64,000 bases of DNA from Saprospiraceae bacterium (GTDB lineage: Bacteria; Bacteroidota; Bacteroidia; Chitinophagales; Saprospiraceae). The translations under genes and the position numbers were made by a program. The notes below the pieces were generated by a model. That model ran no database searches and had not been told where the DNA came from. It saw only the letters and a program-made list of their open reading frames with translations. Location of the stretch: positions 1-64,000 of the forward strand of contig JADJTQ010000012.1 of the NCBI GenBank assembly GCA_016711125.1, written 5' to 3'. This document shows positions 19,709 through 30,218 of this stretch, piece by piece (within the stretch, counting starts at the first letter, position 1; each line of letters starts with the position of its first letter).

Positions 19709-22700
19709 ATGGGTTTGAATAGGCAGAAATGTATCGTGATTTTGGGAATGCACCGGAGTGGTACGTCTGCTATGGCAGGGGCGTTACAGGAATGTGGAAT
19801 TACCTTGGGGCAAAATTTGATGGAAGGAAATATCTATAACGTCAAAGGATATTTCGAAAATAAGGAGATAGTCGCAGTCAATAACCGGCTATTAGAAAGT
19901 CTCGGAGTCACCTGGGATACTTCCTATTTACTGCCAGAGATGATTGTTAGCGATGTTGACAATGAGTTGGTAAGTAGAATAGAGCATGTTATAGGTGACG
20001 CCTTTCAGTCTTCGAATGTCTTTGGTATCAAAGACCCCCGGTTAAGTATTTTGTTTCCTCTATGGAAAAGTGTCTTCGAGGAGGCGGGTATTGAACCTTA
20101 TATTATCCATATGATCCGGGATCCGATTCAGGTTTGGAAATCACTGGAGTTTAGAGATGGATTTCCATATAATAAATCTTCCCTTATCTGGTTGGATCAT
20201 CATCTTAGAGCAGAGAAATTTACTCGTGGACTTACAAGAGTCTTTGTATTATTTGATGATCTGTTGAGAAGTAGTCGCGGAGTACTGTTGAAAATTCAAG
20301 AAAAATTTCAGCTACTAGATTTGAAAGTGGAGGATGATCGGTTGATGGATTTTGTCGATTTGCAACTCAGACATCACAATGAAGAATTTAATCCGAATTC
20401 GAGCCACCTTTCCGCCGTTTCCAGAGTTTATGATATGTTAAGAACATTGTCAGATCAACAAGACGTTGGTTCTGAAACATTATTTTCGCTCTTAGATCAA
20501 GAATCTGAGAAATTTAGAAAGAATATTAGTTTTTATACCATTAATTCGTCAAATGATATCGATGTCGCAACCAAGTCCGTTTTACTTGATAACGTAAAAT
20601 TGCGCAAAGAAAACATCGAGCTAAGAAAAGGGCAGAAAGAACTAAAACAGGAAGGGGAGGATATGAAAAGATTCCTGATTGAGAAGAACGAAATGTTGAC
20701 CGAGCAAGAGGAAAAATATGCGATGATTTTGGCAAAGAATCATGAATTGGGTTCTAAAACTCTTGAGTTGGGAGGCAAAATTGATTATCAAGGGAAACTC
20801 TTAGCCACAAAGGATCACGATCTCCAGCAACTTAGGGATATCATAGAAGCTAGTGCCCTTGAGATTTCCGATCATCTTGGATTGCAGGACCCTGAACCGA
20901 AGTTGGAATTAGAGGAAAGATACGAGAAAATATCTAAGATTTTTGTTGAAAAATGGGTAGTGTTAAATCGTGAATTACAGGAAGTAAAGACAAATTCACT
21001 GGTGATCCGCAAGTCCTTGAGCTTTAGGATTGGTTGGTTATTAACTAGACCATTTGGGATAATCTATGATCAATTAAATTCGGATTTGTCAAAAAGCAGC
21101 ACTTGGTTTTTCTTGAGAAGTCCTGGATTAATATTACGATCTATTAGTCTAAGGAATTTAAAGATCTTTTTGAACGCAATCCGGACCGAGCCATATTACC
21201 TGATAAATTCAAACATCAATAAGTATTTGCAACGGACAGTTCGAGTGGCCAAAGATGGAATCAAGATGGAGGATTTCATCTATAGAATCGACGATTCGTT
21301 TATTGTTCGCAATAGGAATTTGTTTATCAGAGGCTGGGTACTATCAAAGCAAGACTCGATATCTGTAGAATTACTATATCGCGGACAGTTTGTTGCTAAA
21401 GGCATCAGAGGTGAGGCAAGACCTGATGTGGGGGTTGTACATCCTGGCTATAGAAATTCACAGACTTCCGGATTCTACCTTGATTATGATATTGAAGATA
21501 TTGAGGGCTTTCACCCAAGAAACATAAATCTTCGATTCAGGACTTCAGATCAAGAGGAAATTGTAGAGCTGGAAATCGAAAATAGATTGGATTATAAGAA
21601 TCTCACTTTAAATCAACAGTACGTCATATTTCAGAAAGCCAATAAGTTGCCCTCCAATGTAGCGATTCACCACCCGACTTCTGAGAGCGCGAATTTAAAC
21701 TACCAGCCAAAGATAAGTATTTTGACACCGGTGTATAATGTTGATCGGGCCTGGCTTGATTTATGTATTGAGTCGGTAATCAATCAAACCTATGGTAATT
21801 GGGAATTATGTCTTTACGATGACGCCTCTACTAAAAACGAAACGATCGAAACTCTGAAAAATGGGGGCAAGAGACACCAGGATTAAGGTTCACTTTGGTC
21901 AGATAAATTTGCATATAGCAGGAGCATCAAACAAGGCGCTTGAAATGGCCACGGGCGACTTCATTGCGCTCTTAGATAATGATGATGAATTGGTTAAGAG
22001 CGCTCTTTGGGATGTTGTCGAGGTACTCAATGATGATGCCGAATTGGATTTTATTTACTCCGATGAGGATAAGATAACCACTGACGGGGTCTTGGTTGAT
22101 CCTCATTTCAAACCCGATTGGTCACCTGAGACTTTCGGGTCCATGATGTATACCTGCCATTTGAGTGTGTTCCGAAAAAGCATGCTGGTTGGGCTTGGTG
22201 GATTTAGAGTTGGTTTCGAAGGAAGTCAGGATTACGACTTAGTTTTAAGAGTGACTGAACAGACCGATAGAATCTATCACATACCGAAGATTTTGTATCA
22301 TTGGCGTAAGATACCTGGCAGTGCCGCAGATTCTACGAATGCTAAGGGATATGCCTATGTATCAGCTATTAAGGCGCTTGAATCCAGGTTAGAACGTCAG
22401 GGAATAGAAGGTTCTGTGGAGCATGGTAAGTGGGTAGGTTCCTATCGTGTACGACCAAACTTTGGGAGTCCCCAGGTCGGGATCATCATTCCGTTTCGTG
22501 ATGAGATTAAGATGACTAGCGAATGCGTCAGATCTGTCCTTGGAAGCACCTATAGGAACTATAAAATATATCTGGTGTCCAACGACACAAGCGACGCAAA
22601 TCTAAGTAGGATAAAGCAGAGTTTTAGGTCAGAATCGCGTGTATTTTTTTTGGACTATCCCTATGAATTTAACTACTCAAAAATCAATAATTGGACCGTT

Positions 22701-23330
22701 GGGCAGATTGCATCCGATTATATCGTATTCTTAAATAATGACACTAAAATCATAAGCAGAGAGTGGATGGAGGCTATGTTAGAAATGGCTTCCAGCGATA
22801 AGATAGGAGCAGTGGGATGCAAGTTGATATATCCTGATAAAACTATCCAGCATGCCGGGGTGATTCTAGGCATCGTTGGTATAGGAAATCATGCCTTTAG
22901 ACATTTACCCAGTGAAAGCCATGGATATTTTGGTTACCTAGACATCATTAGAAACTATTCTGCTGTTACCGCGGCATGTATGATGATTGGGCGAAAAGTG
23001 TTTGAACAAGTTGGTGGTTTCGATGAGGAAAATTTGAAAATAGCCTATAATGATGTCGATTTATGTTTAAAATTACTTGAAAGGGGTTATCGAAATGTCT
23101 ACACTCCTTTTGCCGAGGCGTACCACTATGAATCAAAGTCGAGGGGTTCGGACACCAGTGATGTGGCTAAGCAAGAAAGATTTCAGAAAGAAGTCATTTA
23201 TTTTCAAAAGAAGTGGGCATCCTATTTAAATCGAACGGATTATTACTATAATCCAAATCTAAGCCTATCACGGGAAGATTTCTACTTGAAATTAGAACCC
23301 GTCGTAAAGGTATCTCAACAGAATGATTAA
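19709..23330 (+). CDS. Giant sulfotransferase / coiled-coil / dual GT2 fusion, one frameshift
   Basis: Two overlapping frames (to 21886, and from 21861) become one protein of about 1200 residues when one A is removed from the AAAAA run near 21857 (ETLKMGARDTRIKV). From the N-terminus: a sulfotransferase domain with P-loop ILGMHRSGTSAMAGAL and 3'-loop HMIRDPIQVWKSL; a coiled coil around residues 300-360; a GWV..ARPDV..SGF beta module near 530-620; a GT2 domain (KISILTPVYNVDRAW ... LLDNDDEL); and a second GT2 domain (VGIIIPFRDEIKM ... VFLNNDTKI ... GGFDEENLKIAYNDVDLC). It probably adds two sugars and a sulfate during glycan assembly on the cytoplasmic side. The ATG at 19709 is preferred over the TTG at 19694. 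It opens the polysaccharide locus. Confidence 0.8.
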
Positions 23331-23343
23331 TTTGTTATAGAGA

Positions 23344-23374
23344 TTAGGCAATTGGTATATATGATCTATCTTTG
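23344..23374 (+). promoter_or_regulatory. Bacteroidota-type promoter candidate before wzm-like gene
   Basis: TATCTTTG (23367-23374) fits the TAnnTTTG -7 box exactly. TTAG (23344-23347), a weak TTTG -33 box, lies 19 bases upstream. The start codon follows 23 bases later. The locus may therefore be re-initiated here. Confidence 0.4.
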
Positions 23375-23397
23375 AATTCCGCACAGAAACTGAACAT

Positions 23398-24195
23398 ATG
23401 CTTCACAGAGTTCTTAAATCTATATTAGAAAGTCTGCCTGAGAATAACAGGCTGGAGCGGATTTGGAAGCTAGCCCAAATCGATTTCATGAAGAGATATT
23501 ACAATGACCGCCTGGGTCTGTTTTGGGCGCTCCTAAACCCACTTTTTCAGATCGTCGTATATTATATGGTTTTTACTCGATTTCTTGAGAATTCGGAGGA
23601 GAACTACGTATTGTTTCTGTCTTGTGGCATATTGTTTTGGGGTCTTTTTGCTGAAATATCAAAGGGCGGCATGACAATAATCAATACCAAAATTTACCTG
23701 ATCGAGAACATACAATTTAATAAACTTGATTTATTTATTTCGCATGCGCTTAGTGTCTTTATGGGATTTATCTTTAATTTGTTCGTCTACCTCGTGTTGG
23801 CAATTATGTTAGGTGCAAATATTAATGGCACTTTGATCTATGTACTACCCATACTAGTCAATATTTTTCTATTATCCATGTCAGTCTCTATGCTGCTCTC
23901 CATTGTCGTTCTATCGATGGAAGATATTAGACACCTTTGGGATATGGTCATCTTCTTTGGTTTTTGGAGTTCCGGGGTGATCATTAGTATGGATCCACTC
24001 ATAGAACGGTTTCCTGTATTACTTTATCTAAATCCATTTATTTCGCTCTTGATGAATTGTCGTAATGCTCTCTTATATGGAATACCGCCTGAATTTAGTT
24101 TGCTGTTGTATACATTTAGCTTCAGCGTAATTTTATTTGCAGGCGCACTTTTTCTGTTTCGTAGGAGTGAGCATCTGATTCTTGAGAAAATATAG
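23398..24195 (+). CDS. wzm: ABC-2 type polysaccharide exporter permease (Wzm-like)
   Basis: A 265-residue integral membrane protein with about six hydrophobic segments. The soluble N-terminus contains the family motif AQIDFMKRYYNDRLGLFWALLNPLFQ, matching the R-Y..s.LG..W....P opening of Wzm/TagG permeases, and the remaining spans follow to LFRRSEHLI. Such permeases pair with a Wzt/TagH ATPase to move lipid-linked O-antigen or teichoic-type polymers across the inner membrane. No ATPase gene is visible next to it or elsewhere in the window, which is unusual. It follows the giant transferase after 67 bases. Confidence 0.85.
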   Translation: MLHRVLKSILESLPENNRLERIWKLAQIDFMKRYYNDRLGLFWALLNPLFQIVVYYMVFTRFLENSEENYVLFLSCGILFWGLFAEISKGGMTIINTKIYLIENIQFNKLDLFISHALSVFMGFIFNLFVYLVLAIMLGANINGTLIYVLPILVNIFLLSMSVSMLLSIVVLSMEDIRHLWDMVIFFGFWSSGVIISMDPLIERFPVLLYLNPFISLLMNCRNALLYGIPPEFSLLLYTFSFSVILFAGALFLFRRSEHLILEKI

Positions 24196-24348
24196 TTTAA
24201 CATGTTCAGCTGTGGCAAACTCTTAACCTAAGTAGATGAATTTTTGAAAGATGTTGATAGGAACTGTAATCGGTGAATTTTCTGAGACTTCATGGAGACC
24301 TATCCACCCCGAAGAAATTATAATTTTTAGTGCAATCAGGACGATGTT

Positions 24349-25413
24349 ATGAAAATTCTAATCACTGGAGGTGCTGGTTTTGTGGGTTCTGGTTTGGCAA
24401 TAGGACTCAAACTGCGTTCTCCAGGAGACGAAATCGTAGTGTTTGATAATCTTAGACGACGTGGTAGTGAGTTAAATCTGGTTACTTTTAGAAAATTAGG
24501 AATCCTGTTTTGTCATGGCGATGTGAGGAATCCAGAAGACTTTGGATTAATTGAAGACATTGACTTAATTATTGATGCGGCTGCTGAGCCTTCTGTCCTT
24601 GCGGGTCTTCAAGGCGGGGGAACGTCTCAAGTAATAGGCATAAATCTTATTGGCACGATAAATATTTTAAATCTGGCAGTGAGACATTCTGCAAGATTGA
24701 TATTTTTGTCTACGAGTAGAGTCTATTCAATAGATGCCCTCAATTCAATAGATTTTATTGAAGGTGATTCGCGTTTCATCCTCTCACCCAAACAGCACCT
24801 GGCCGGCGTTTCAGACACTGGGATCTCAGAATCGTTTGAAGTAATGAGGCCGAGATCTCTCTATGGAGCCACAAAGCTCGCATCTGAACTTTTGATACAG
24901 GAATACTGTGAATTTTTTGGCCTCAAAGCCATCATCAATCGCTGCGGTGTTATAGCAGGACCTGGTCAACTAGGAAAAGTTGATCAGGGAGTCTTAGTTC
25001 TCTGGGTGGCCAAGCACTATTGGAAGCAACCCCTGTCTTACCTGGGCTTCGGTGGAACGGGAAAGCAGTTAAGAGACATTTTACATATTGATGACTTGTT
25101 TGATTTGATTATCAGTCAGTTAGAGGTAGTTGATGACCTTACTGGGATGACGTTTAATGTGGGTGGGAGTCTGATTTCGAATATTTCACTGTGCGAGTTA
25201 ACCAAACTTTGTGAAGAGGTGGTGGGGAATTCCATTGAGATTGACCGGGAGACTCACACTAGACTTGCGGATGTGAGAATTTACATCAGTGACAATGCCA
25301 AAATTTGTAATATGATTAATTGGGAAGTTAAGAGGAAACCTCTCGATATAGTATCTGATGTTTTTAGATGGATTAGAGAAAATGAAACAAAATTGGAACC
25401 GATCCTCAAATAA
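24349..25413 (+). CDS. NAD-dependent epimerase, CDP-paratose 2-epimerase-like
   Basis: A complete 354-residue extended SDR. ITGGAGFVGSGLA is the Rossmann GxxGxxG loop. FDNLRRRGSELNL and HGDVRN match the CDP-paratose/tyvelose 2-epimerase subgroup closely. STSRVYS supplies the catalytic serine/threonine and YGATK the Tyr-Lys pair. YLGFGGTGKQLRDILHIDDL and FNVGGSLISNISL are further subgroup landmarks. It should rearrange a nucleotide-activated sugar at C2 or an equivalent carbon, supplying a precursor to the transferases around it. The exact substrate is uncertain because no CDP-sugar dehydratase genes are in the window. Confidence 0.82.
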   Translation: MKILITGGAGFVGSGLAIGLKLRSPGDEIVVFDNLRRRGSELNLVTFRKLGILFCHGDVRNPEDFGLIEDIDLIIDAAAEPSVLAGLQGGGTSQVIGINLIGTINILNLAVRHSARLIFLSTSRVYSIDALNSIDFIEGDSRFILSPKQHLAGVSDTGISESFEVMRPRSLYGATKLASELLIQEYCEFFGLKAIINRCGVIAGPGQLGKVDQGVLVLWVAKHYWKQPLSYLGFGGTGKQLRDILHIDDLFDLIISQLEVVDDLTGMTFNVGGSLISNISLCELTKLCEEVVGNSIEIDRETHTRLADVRIYISDNAKICNMINWEVKRKPLDIVSDVFRWIRENETKLEPILK

Positions 25414-25432
25414 TACATCAGAAAAATGGTTT

Positions 25433-26155
25433 ATGAATAAACTGAGGAGACGATTAGTCGATTATATAATTAGATTAAATGAAAAGTATATTTTTAATCG
25501 AAGATTAGAGAGGTATTTAATTAGGGAAAAATCTTTGACATTTAACAATGTCATTGATGTAGGCTCCAATACCGGTCAAACGATTGATTTTTTCTTGAAA
25601 ATAAATAGGAACTGTAATATCTATGGATTTGAACCAGATAAATTGCTTTATGCTGAACTTAGTGAAAAATATACAAATCGCGGCAACATCCATCTGGTGA
25701 ATATGGGAATTAGTGATGTAGATGGCACTAAAATGTTTTACAGGAATATTCTGGGTTCAAGTAGTTCGCTTGAACCGGTGAATCTCGCTTCGGAATATTT
25801 AAAAATTAAATCAAGGATACTTGGAGTCAAACCTGAGGAGATTATTATTCAGCAGTATCCGGTTGAGGTGTGCCAACTACATACTTTTCTGGGAAAAATC
25901 GAAGTAACTCATTTTGACTTGCTAAAGATTGATACAGAGGGCCATGAATTGGCTTGCCTTATCGGATTGTTTTCTGGCGAGAAAAGAGTGACCATTGATC
26001 GAATTCAGATAGAGAATCATAATGATGATATGTATAGGAATACTTCGACCGAGATTCATGATCTTTTGACCACTGAGGGCTATAGACTGGAGACCAAACT
26101 TAAGCACGGGTTTGGTGGTCTGGAGGAATTGATTTATGCGAAGATTTATGTGTGA
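25433..26155 (+). CDS. FkbM family methyltransferase
   Basis: About 240 residues from the ATG at 25433 (MNKLRRRLVDYIIRLNEKY). The reading frame is open further up, with ATGs at 25358 and 25382 inside the epimerase gene, but the usual FkbM length favours the later start. VIDVGSNTGQTIDFF is SAM motif I, IYGFEPDKLLY motif II, and HFDLLKIDTEGHELACLIG the FkbM-specific DxEGxE block. FkbM enzymes O-methylate sugars or polyketides; here a glycan substrate is likely from context. The gene is probably translationally coupled to the epimerase. Confidence 0.85.
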   Translation: MNKLRRRLVDYIIRLNEKYIFNRRLERYLIREKSLTFNNVIDVGSNTGQTIDFFLKINRNCNIYGFEPDKLLYAELSEKYTNRGNIHLVNMGISDVDGTKMFYRNILGSSSSLEPVNLASEYLKIKSRILGVKPEEIIIQQYPVEVCQLHTFLGKIEVTHFDLLKIDTEGHELACLIGLFSGEKRVTIDRIQIENHNDDMYRNTSTEIHDLLTTEGYRLETKLKHGFGGLEELIYAKIYV

Positions 26156-26596
26156 AAACGGTAGATATCCTATATGATCGTCGCCTCGGTTTTTGGTACT
26201 TCTGATTTGATTCGGATTGAATATATGAGATTCTTTAGGAGGGCGATTGAAGAAGGCATGGAAATTGACCAAGATTGAGGAAGATGCCTTATTGTCGAGC
26301 TACCTCTCAGATAGTGCTATGGTTTGTATAGATAGACATGTAAAATTTTAGAGGCTCAGTGTGATACACTTAAAACTTTTCATTATGGACCATTTGAAGA
26401 TATGTGCAGGGATGACAGGCAGTATCAGTAAGTTTGCTTCTCGGAAATGGATTGGCATGGTGGACTCCGCTTGTGTTTCAGGTGATCTCGTTAGTTTTAA
26501 AGATTACTTTACTCAGGTAGCCCAGGAAATTCACATTACATGATATTTTAGAGCAAGTTTAATGAAACAAGTCACTTAAGTTGCATCGAAGGCATA
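26156..26596. other. Intergenic, no gene supported
   Basis: A few hundred bases with short plus-strand frames (for example 26361-26543). Some text looks protein-like (KTFHYGPFEDMC), so a decayed gene is possible, but no family is recognised. Confidence 0.3.
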
Positions 26597-27337
26597 ATGA
26601 AATTAAGCATAGTAATACCCGCATATAATGAGAAAGAAAGCATCGCGGCCACATTGAGAGAGCTGGAAAGGGTATTGGTAGAGGCAGGAATCGACTATGA
26701 AACGCTCGTTGTTAATGATAGTTCATCAGATGGAATGGAAAGCGTTTTACAAGACCTCGTACAGTCAATGCCGAGGTTTAAGTATGTGACTAACGCAGGT
26801 CCAAATGGGTTTGGGTATGCTGTCAGATATGGTTTGGAACGATATGATGGAGATTGTGTTGCGATCATGATGGCTGATCTGTCGGATTCGCCGGATGATC
26901 TGGTTCGGTTTTATCGTACCATGGTTGATGGGAATTTCGATTGTGTATTTGGTAATAGATGGATTAAGGGAGGGGAGGTGATTGATTACCCACTTGCTAA
27001 AAAAATGATCAATCGATTGGCAAATCTCATCATTCGGGTTGTCATGAATATAAAGTATACGGATACTACAAACGCCTTTAAATTATACAGGCGGCAAACC
27101 ATTGATGGGCTTAAACCATTTTTGTCGCCACATTTTAACCTCACCATCGAATTGCCACTGAAGGCGATAATCAGAGGGTATAGCTATACGGTTTTGCCAA
27201 ATACCTGGAAAAACAGGAAGTTTGGTGTTTCCAAGCTGAAGATACGGGAGATGGGAAGTCGCTATTTTTTTATCTTGCTATATTGCTTCATCGAAAAGTT
27301 CTTTTCACGTGGAGATTTTCGAAAACAGTGGAAGTAG
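26597..27337 (+). CDS. GT2 glycosyltransferase, polyprenyl/dolichyl-phosphate mannosyltransferase-like
   Basis: A compact 246-residue GT-A fold enzyme. LSIVIPAYNEKESI is the N-terminal strand, ETLVVNDSSSDGM the first Asp motif, and IMMADLSDSPDDL stands at the DxD position. GNRWIKGGEVIDYPLAKKMINR matches the acceptor loop of DPM1-like synthases. There are no C-terminal membrane spans, unlike the GtrB-type enzyme at 34350. It probably transfers a hexose from a nucleotide donor to undecaprenyl phosphate for later use by GT-C enzymes; the two large membrane proteins that follow would suit that role. Confidence 0.85.
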   Translation: MKLSIVIPAYNEKESIAATLRELERVLVEAGIDYETLVVNDSSSDGMESVLQDLVQSMPRFKYVTNAGPNGFGYAVRYGLERYDGDCVAIMMADLSDSPDDLVRFYRTMVDGNFDCVFGNRWIKGGEVIDYPLAKKMINRLANLIIRVVMNIKYTDTTNAFKLYRRQTIDGLKPFLSPHFNLTIELPLKAIIRGYSYTVLPNTWKNRKFGVSKLKIREMGSRYFFILLYCFIEKFFSRGDFRKQWK

Positions 27338-27728
27338 TTGGAAAGAGGAGATCTCATGTTAATTGCATTACTTGCTTCAAATATTGGTGAAGTTGAGAAT
27401 TAGAATGAATTCGTGTTTTGTTGGGAATCGATGTTTATTGATGACTAATTGGTTGATACAGTTTATGGAGACCACTAATTTCTTAGATTCAGATCATCTT
27501 CAATTCTGGTCTGTATGCCGTTAGCATTAAGTGTTGATAAACCCTACTCTCCCGATAGTGATTCTATCGTCTTTTTTCAAATAGGGTTGCAATTGTTTAG
27601 AACTCAGGGGTTCAATTGTGGAAACTTAAAATCTATGTCGAATCTGCCACATAACCTATGTGTTAATCGGAACATTTTCGTAAAGGGGCAAATGTTCAGT
27701 TGAGATATCAATCGTTATTGTTTGTTAT
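27338..27728. other. Intergenic, no gene supported
   Basis: About 390 bases between the GT2 gene and the first GT-C-like gene. One 62-codon frame without recognisable content; no RNA or hairpin supported. Confidence 0.4.
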
Positions 27729-29835
27729 ATGAAAGTATCAAAGATTACTGATTATTACCGCCAGGGCAATTTCGATTTGTAATCAATGTAGCGATAGTTT
27801 CCGCCCTGATCATTTTATACTTTTGGACCACGCTCAGGTACTCAATAAATATTCCTTTTTCGGACGAATATGAATTACTGGATTTTATTAATCAATTTCT
27901 TGTTACAGGGAATTGGTCAGATAAACTTATGTTACTTTTTAAGCAACATAATGAGCACCGAATCGTCTTTCTCAGATTAGTCGCACTGATAGATTTTTAT
28001 TTATTTGACGCCCTAAATTTTAAGCATCTAATTGCCGTTGGTAATCTACTAGTAATCCCAGGATTTGCTTACCTCTTTTTGAGAATATTTAAGCTTGATT
28101 TAAATCGGTTTGGGCCATTGCTGTTTATCTTTTTACTGCTTATGGTACCGATTGCAGATTTTTCCAATTGGTCATTTTGTGTTTTGACAATTGGATCTGG
28201 TCTGGTATTCACATGCTATTCACTTTACTGCTTAGATAAGGGCAATCGTCGGTCCTTCATATTGTCGCTTGTCTTCGCCAGTTTGGCAACCTTTAGCATA
28301 GGCAGTGGATTCTTGGTCTTCCCTTGTGGCCTTCTTTTACTTTACTTCAAGAAAAGACCTTTAGGCTCATTTATTGCCTGGGGGATTACCGGGATCATAA
28401 ATATAGGTTTGTATTTTTATTCATATCATGAGCCGACAGGCCACCCATCAATTTTAAATAACCTCGTGGATCATCCAGACATGGTCTTAATGTTTCCCTT
28501 TGTTTTTCTAGGTTCATTAACAAACAGCCTTTATACGACGCATACCTATTTAGGTTTTATGCTCGAGGTATCATTAATTTCATATTTAGGATGGATCTTG
28601 AGTGTTAAAGGCAGTATCTTTTCAAAGAAAACAGTCTGATCATGTCTTTATTATTGGCCCTGATTTTAACCATAGCTATGTTGGCACTAAGCCGGGCTGG
28701 ATTTGGACTTCAGCAGGCAATAACACCACGATATCAGATAATTGCGATCCTTTTTATCGTTATTTTATATGGTGTAGGGCTGGATAGTTTCAAGGAAAAT
28801 GTCTTCGTCCATCACACCTATTTTTTAATTTTTGGTCTAGTTTTATTTCTGACCAGGTTTGATGATCAATTGGACGAATTACGTGATCGTCGTCAGAAGC
28901 TGGAATCAGGCCTGTATTCCTACTATTCAGTTGAAAAGGACCATCTGAGCTACCCGGATTCAGCGAGAGCTAACAGAATCTTGCGGGTTGCCTTGTCGAA
29001 TAATATTTATGATCACAAGGGTGCTTTTGACAATCTTGTGCACGAAAAGAGGGAGCAGATGCCAGAAGTATCAGACGACATCAATTATAGGATTGACGGC
29101 TTTTACGACAATAGTGAGGTATTGACGATCATAGGGTGGGCATTTCTGTCTGAATCTAATGCCAAGAAGGTCAAAACCCAGATCGTATTAAGATCCGGAG
29201 AGGCATCTTGGATTTTTCCGACAGTACGTGTTAATCGGATAGATGTAGATGAGAAGTACGGCGATCGAAAGTCGCAGTTGGAAGGATCCGGATTTAATCT
29301 CTCGCTTTATAAACCACTTTTGGATATTCCGGATGGAACCTATGATCTTGCTATTCTTCTTGAAAGCAATCGAGTATCTAAGTGGATTCCTATTGACAGG
29401 AAGACGGCTTTGATTCGACCCTTGACGGTACCCAATCAAGAACCTCGTAACTTAGTGATAGGCATTGAGCCATTATACCACATTGATGAAGTAAATATCG
29501 TGGAGGATCAATCACGCCTGTTTGGTTCAGTTCCTCTTTTGATCGATTCGGATACTTTAGTACTTAGAGGATGGGCAGTTGATGTGATTAATCAGAGTTT
29601 GCCAAGACGAGTTATCATCAATGTTGGTGATGAACGTTTTGCTGCAGTAATAGGACTCTCAAGACCAGATGTGGCCATGGTCATGAAACAGGATGCATAC
29701 CTTAATTCAGGATTTAAGGCAGTAATTCCGACGTCGGGCTTGAAAACGGGTATCAAAAACGTATTTTTGGAGATCGACACAGAATTTGATGCATATTATT
29801 TAACGGACTCCTTTCGTATTTTGATCCCCAAGTGA
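27729..29835 (+). CDS. GT-C-like multi-pass membrane protein with two C-terminal GWA modules, two frameshifts
   Basis: Frames at about 27729-27770, 27760-28639 and 28615-29835 read as one protein of about 700 residues. Breaks near 27760 and 28615 each need a one-base change. The first loop holds SINIPFSDEYELLDFINQF, with an acidic DE pair as in GT-C lipid-linked sugar transferases. Around ten hydrophobic segments follow to residue 390. The soluble tail carries two related beta modules (LTIIGWAFLSESNAKK..., LVLRGWAVDVINQSL...RPDV...NSGF). The same module occurs in the giant transferase at 19709. The neighbour at 30219 is a second, tail-less member of the family. The role in glycan assembly is inferred. 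Confidence 0.6.
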
Positions 29836-30218
29836 AAAAAAGAATTTACTTCGAAAGTATGATTGGCTATTTGACTTGCAAAACTAAGTTAAATCAGTTA
29901 ATTCTGTCTTTTAGGAGACTTGTTTCTTCTATTGGCGCTAGTGATATGCATACTATGTTTTAGTCATTTATTTTGCGAGGCGTTAGTACGAAAGAATATG
30001 GAATCTTGTGGAAAAGTGCAGACTTTCTTCAATTTAGAAATGGAATTTTATAAGGTATTCATGAGAAATAAATGAATTAATTATTGAGTAATAAATATTC
30101 GATAGCCTGCGACAGAGGCTTTGCAAAAATTTTTGTTGGCACCGCATAAGAATAGTTACTATATATGATGAAGATCACACATTATTTTACTTTTGTCCAA
30201 AAAGTGACGTATCCCTAA
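29836..30218. other. Intergenic, no gene supported
   Basis: About 380 AT-rich bases between the two membrane-protein genes. Nothing recognisable. Confidence 0.45.
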
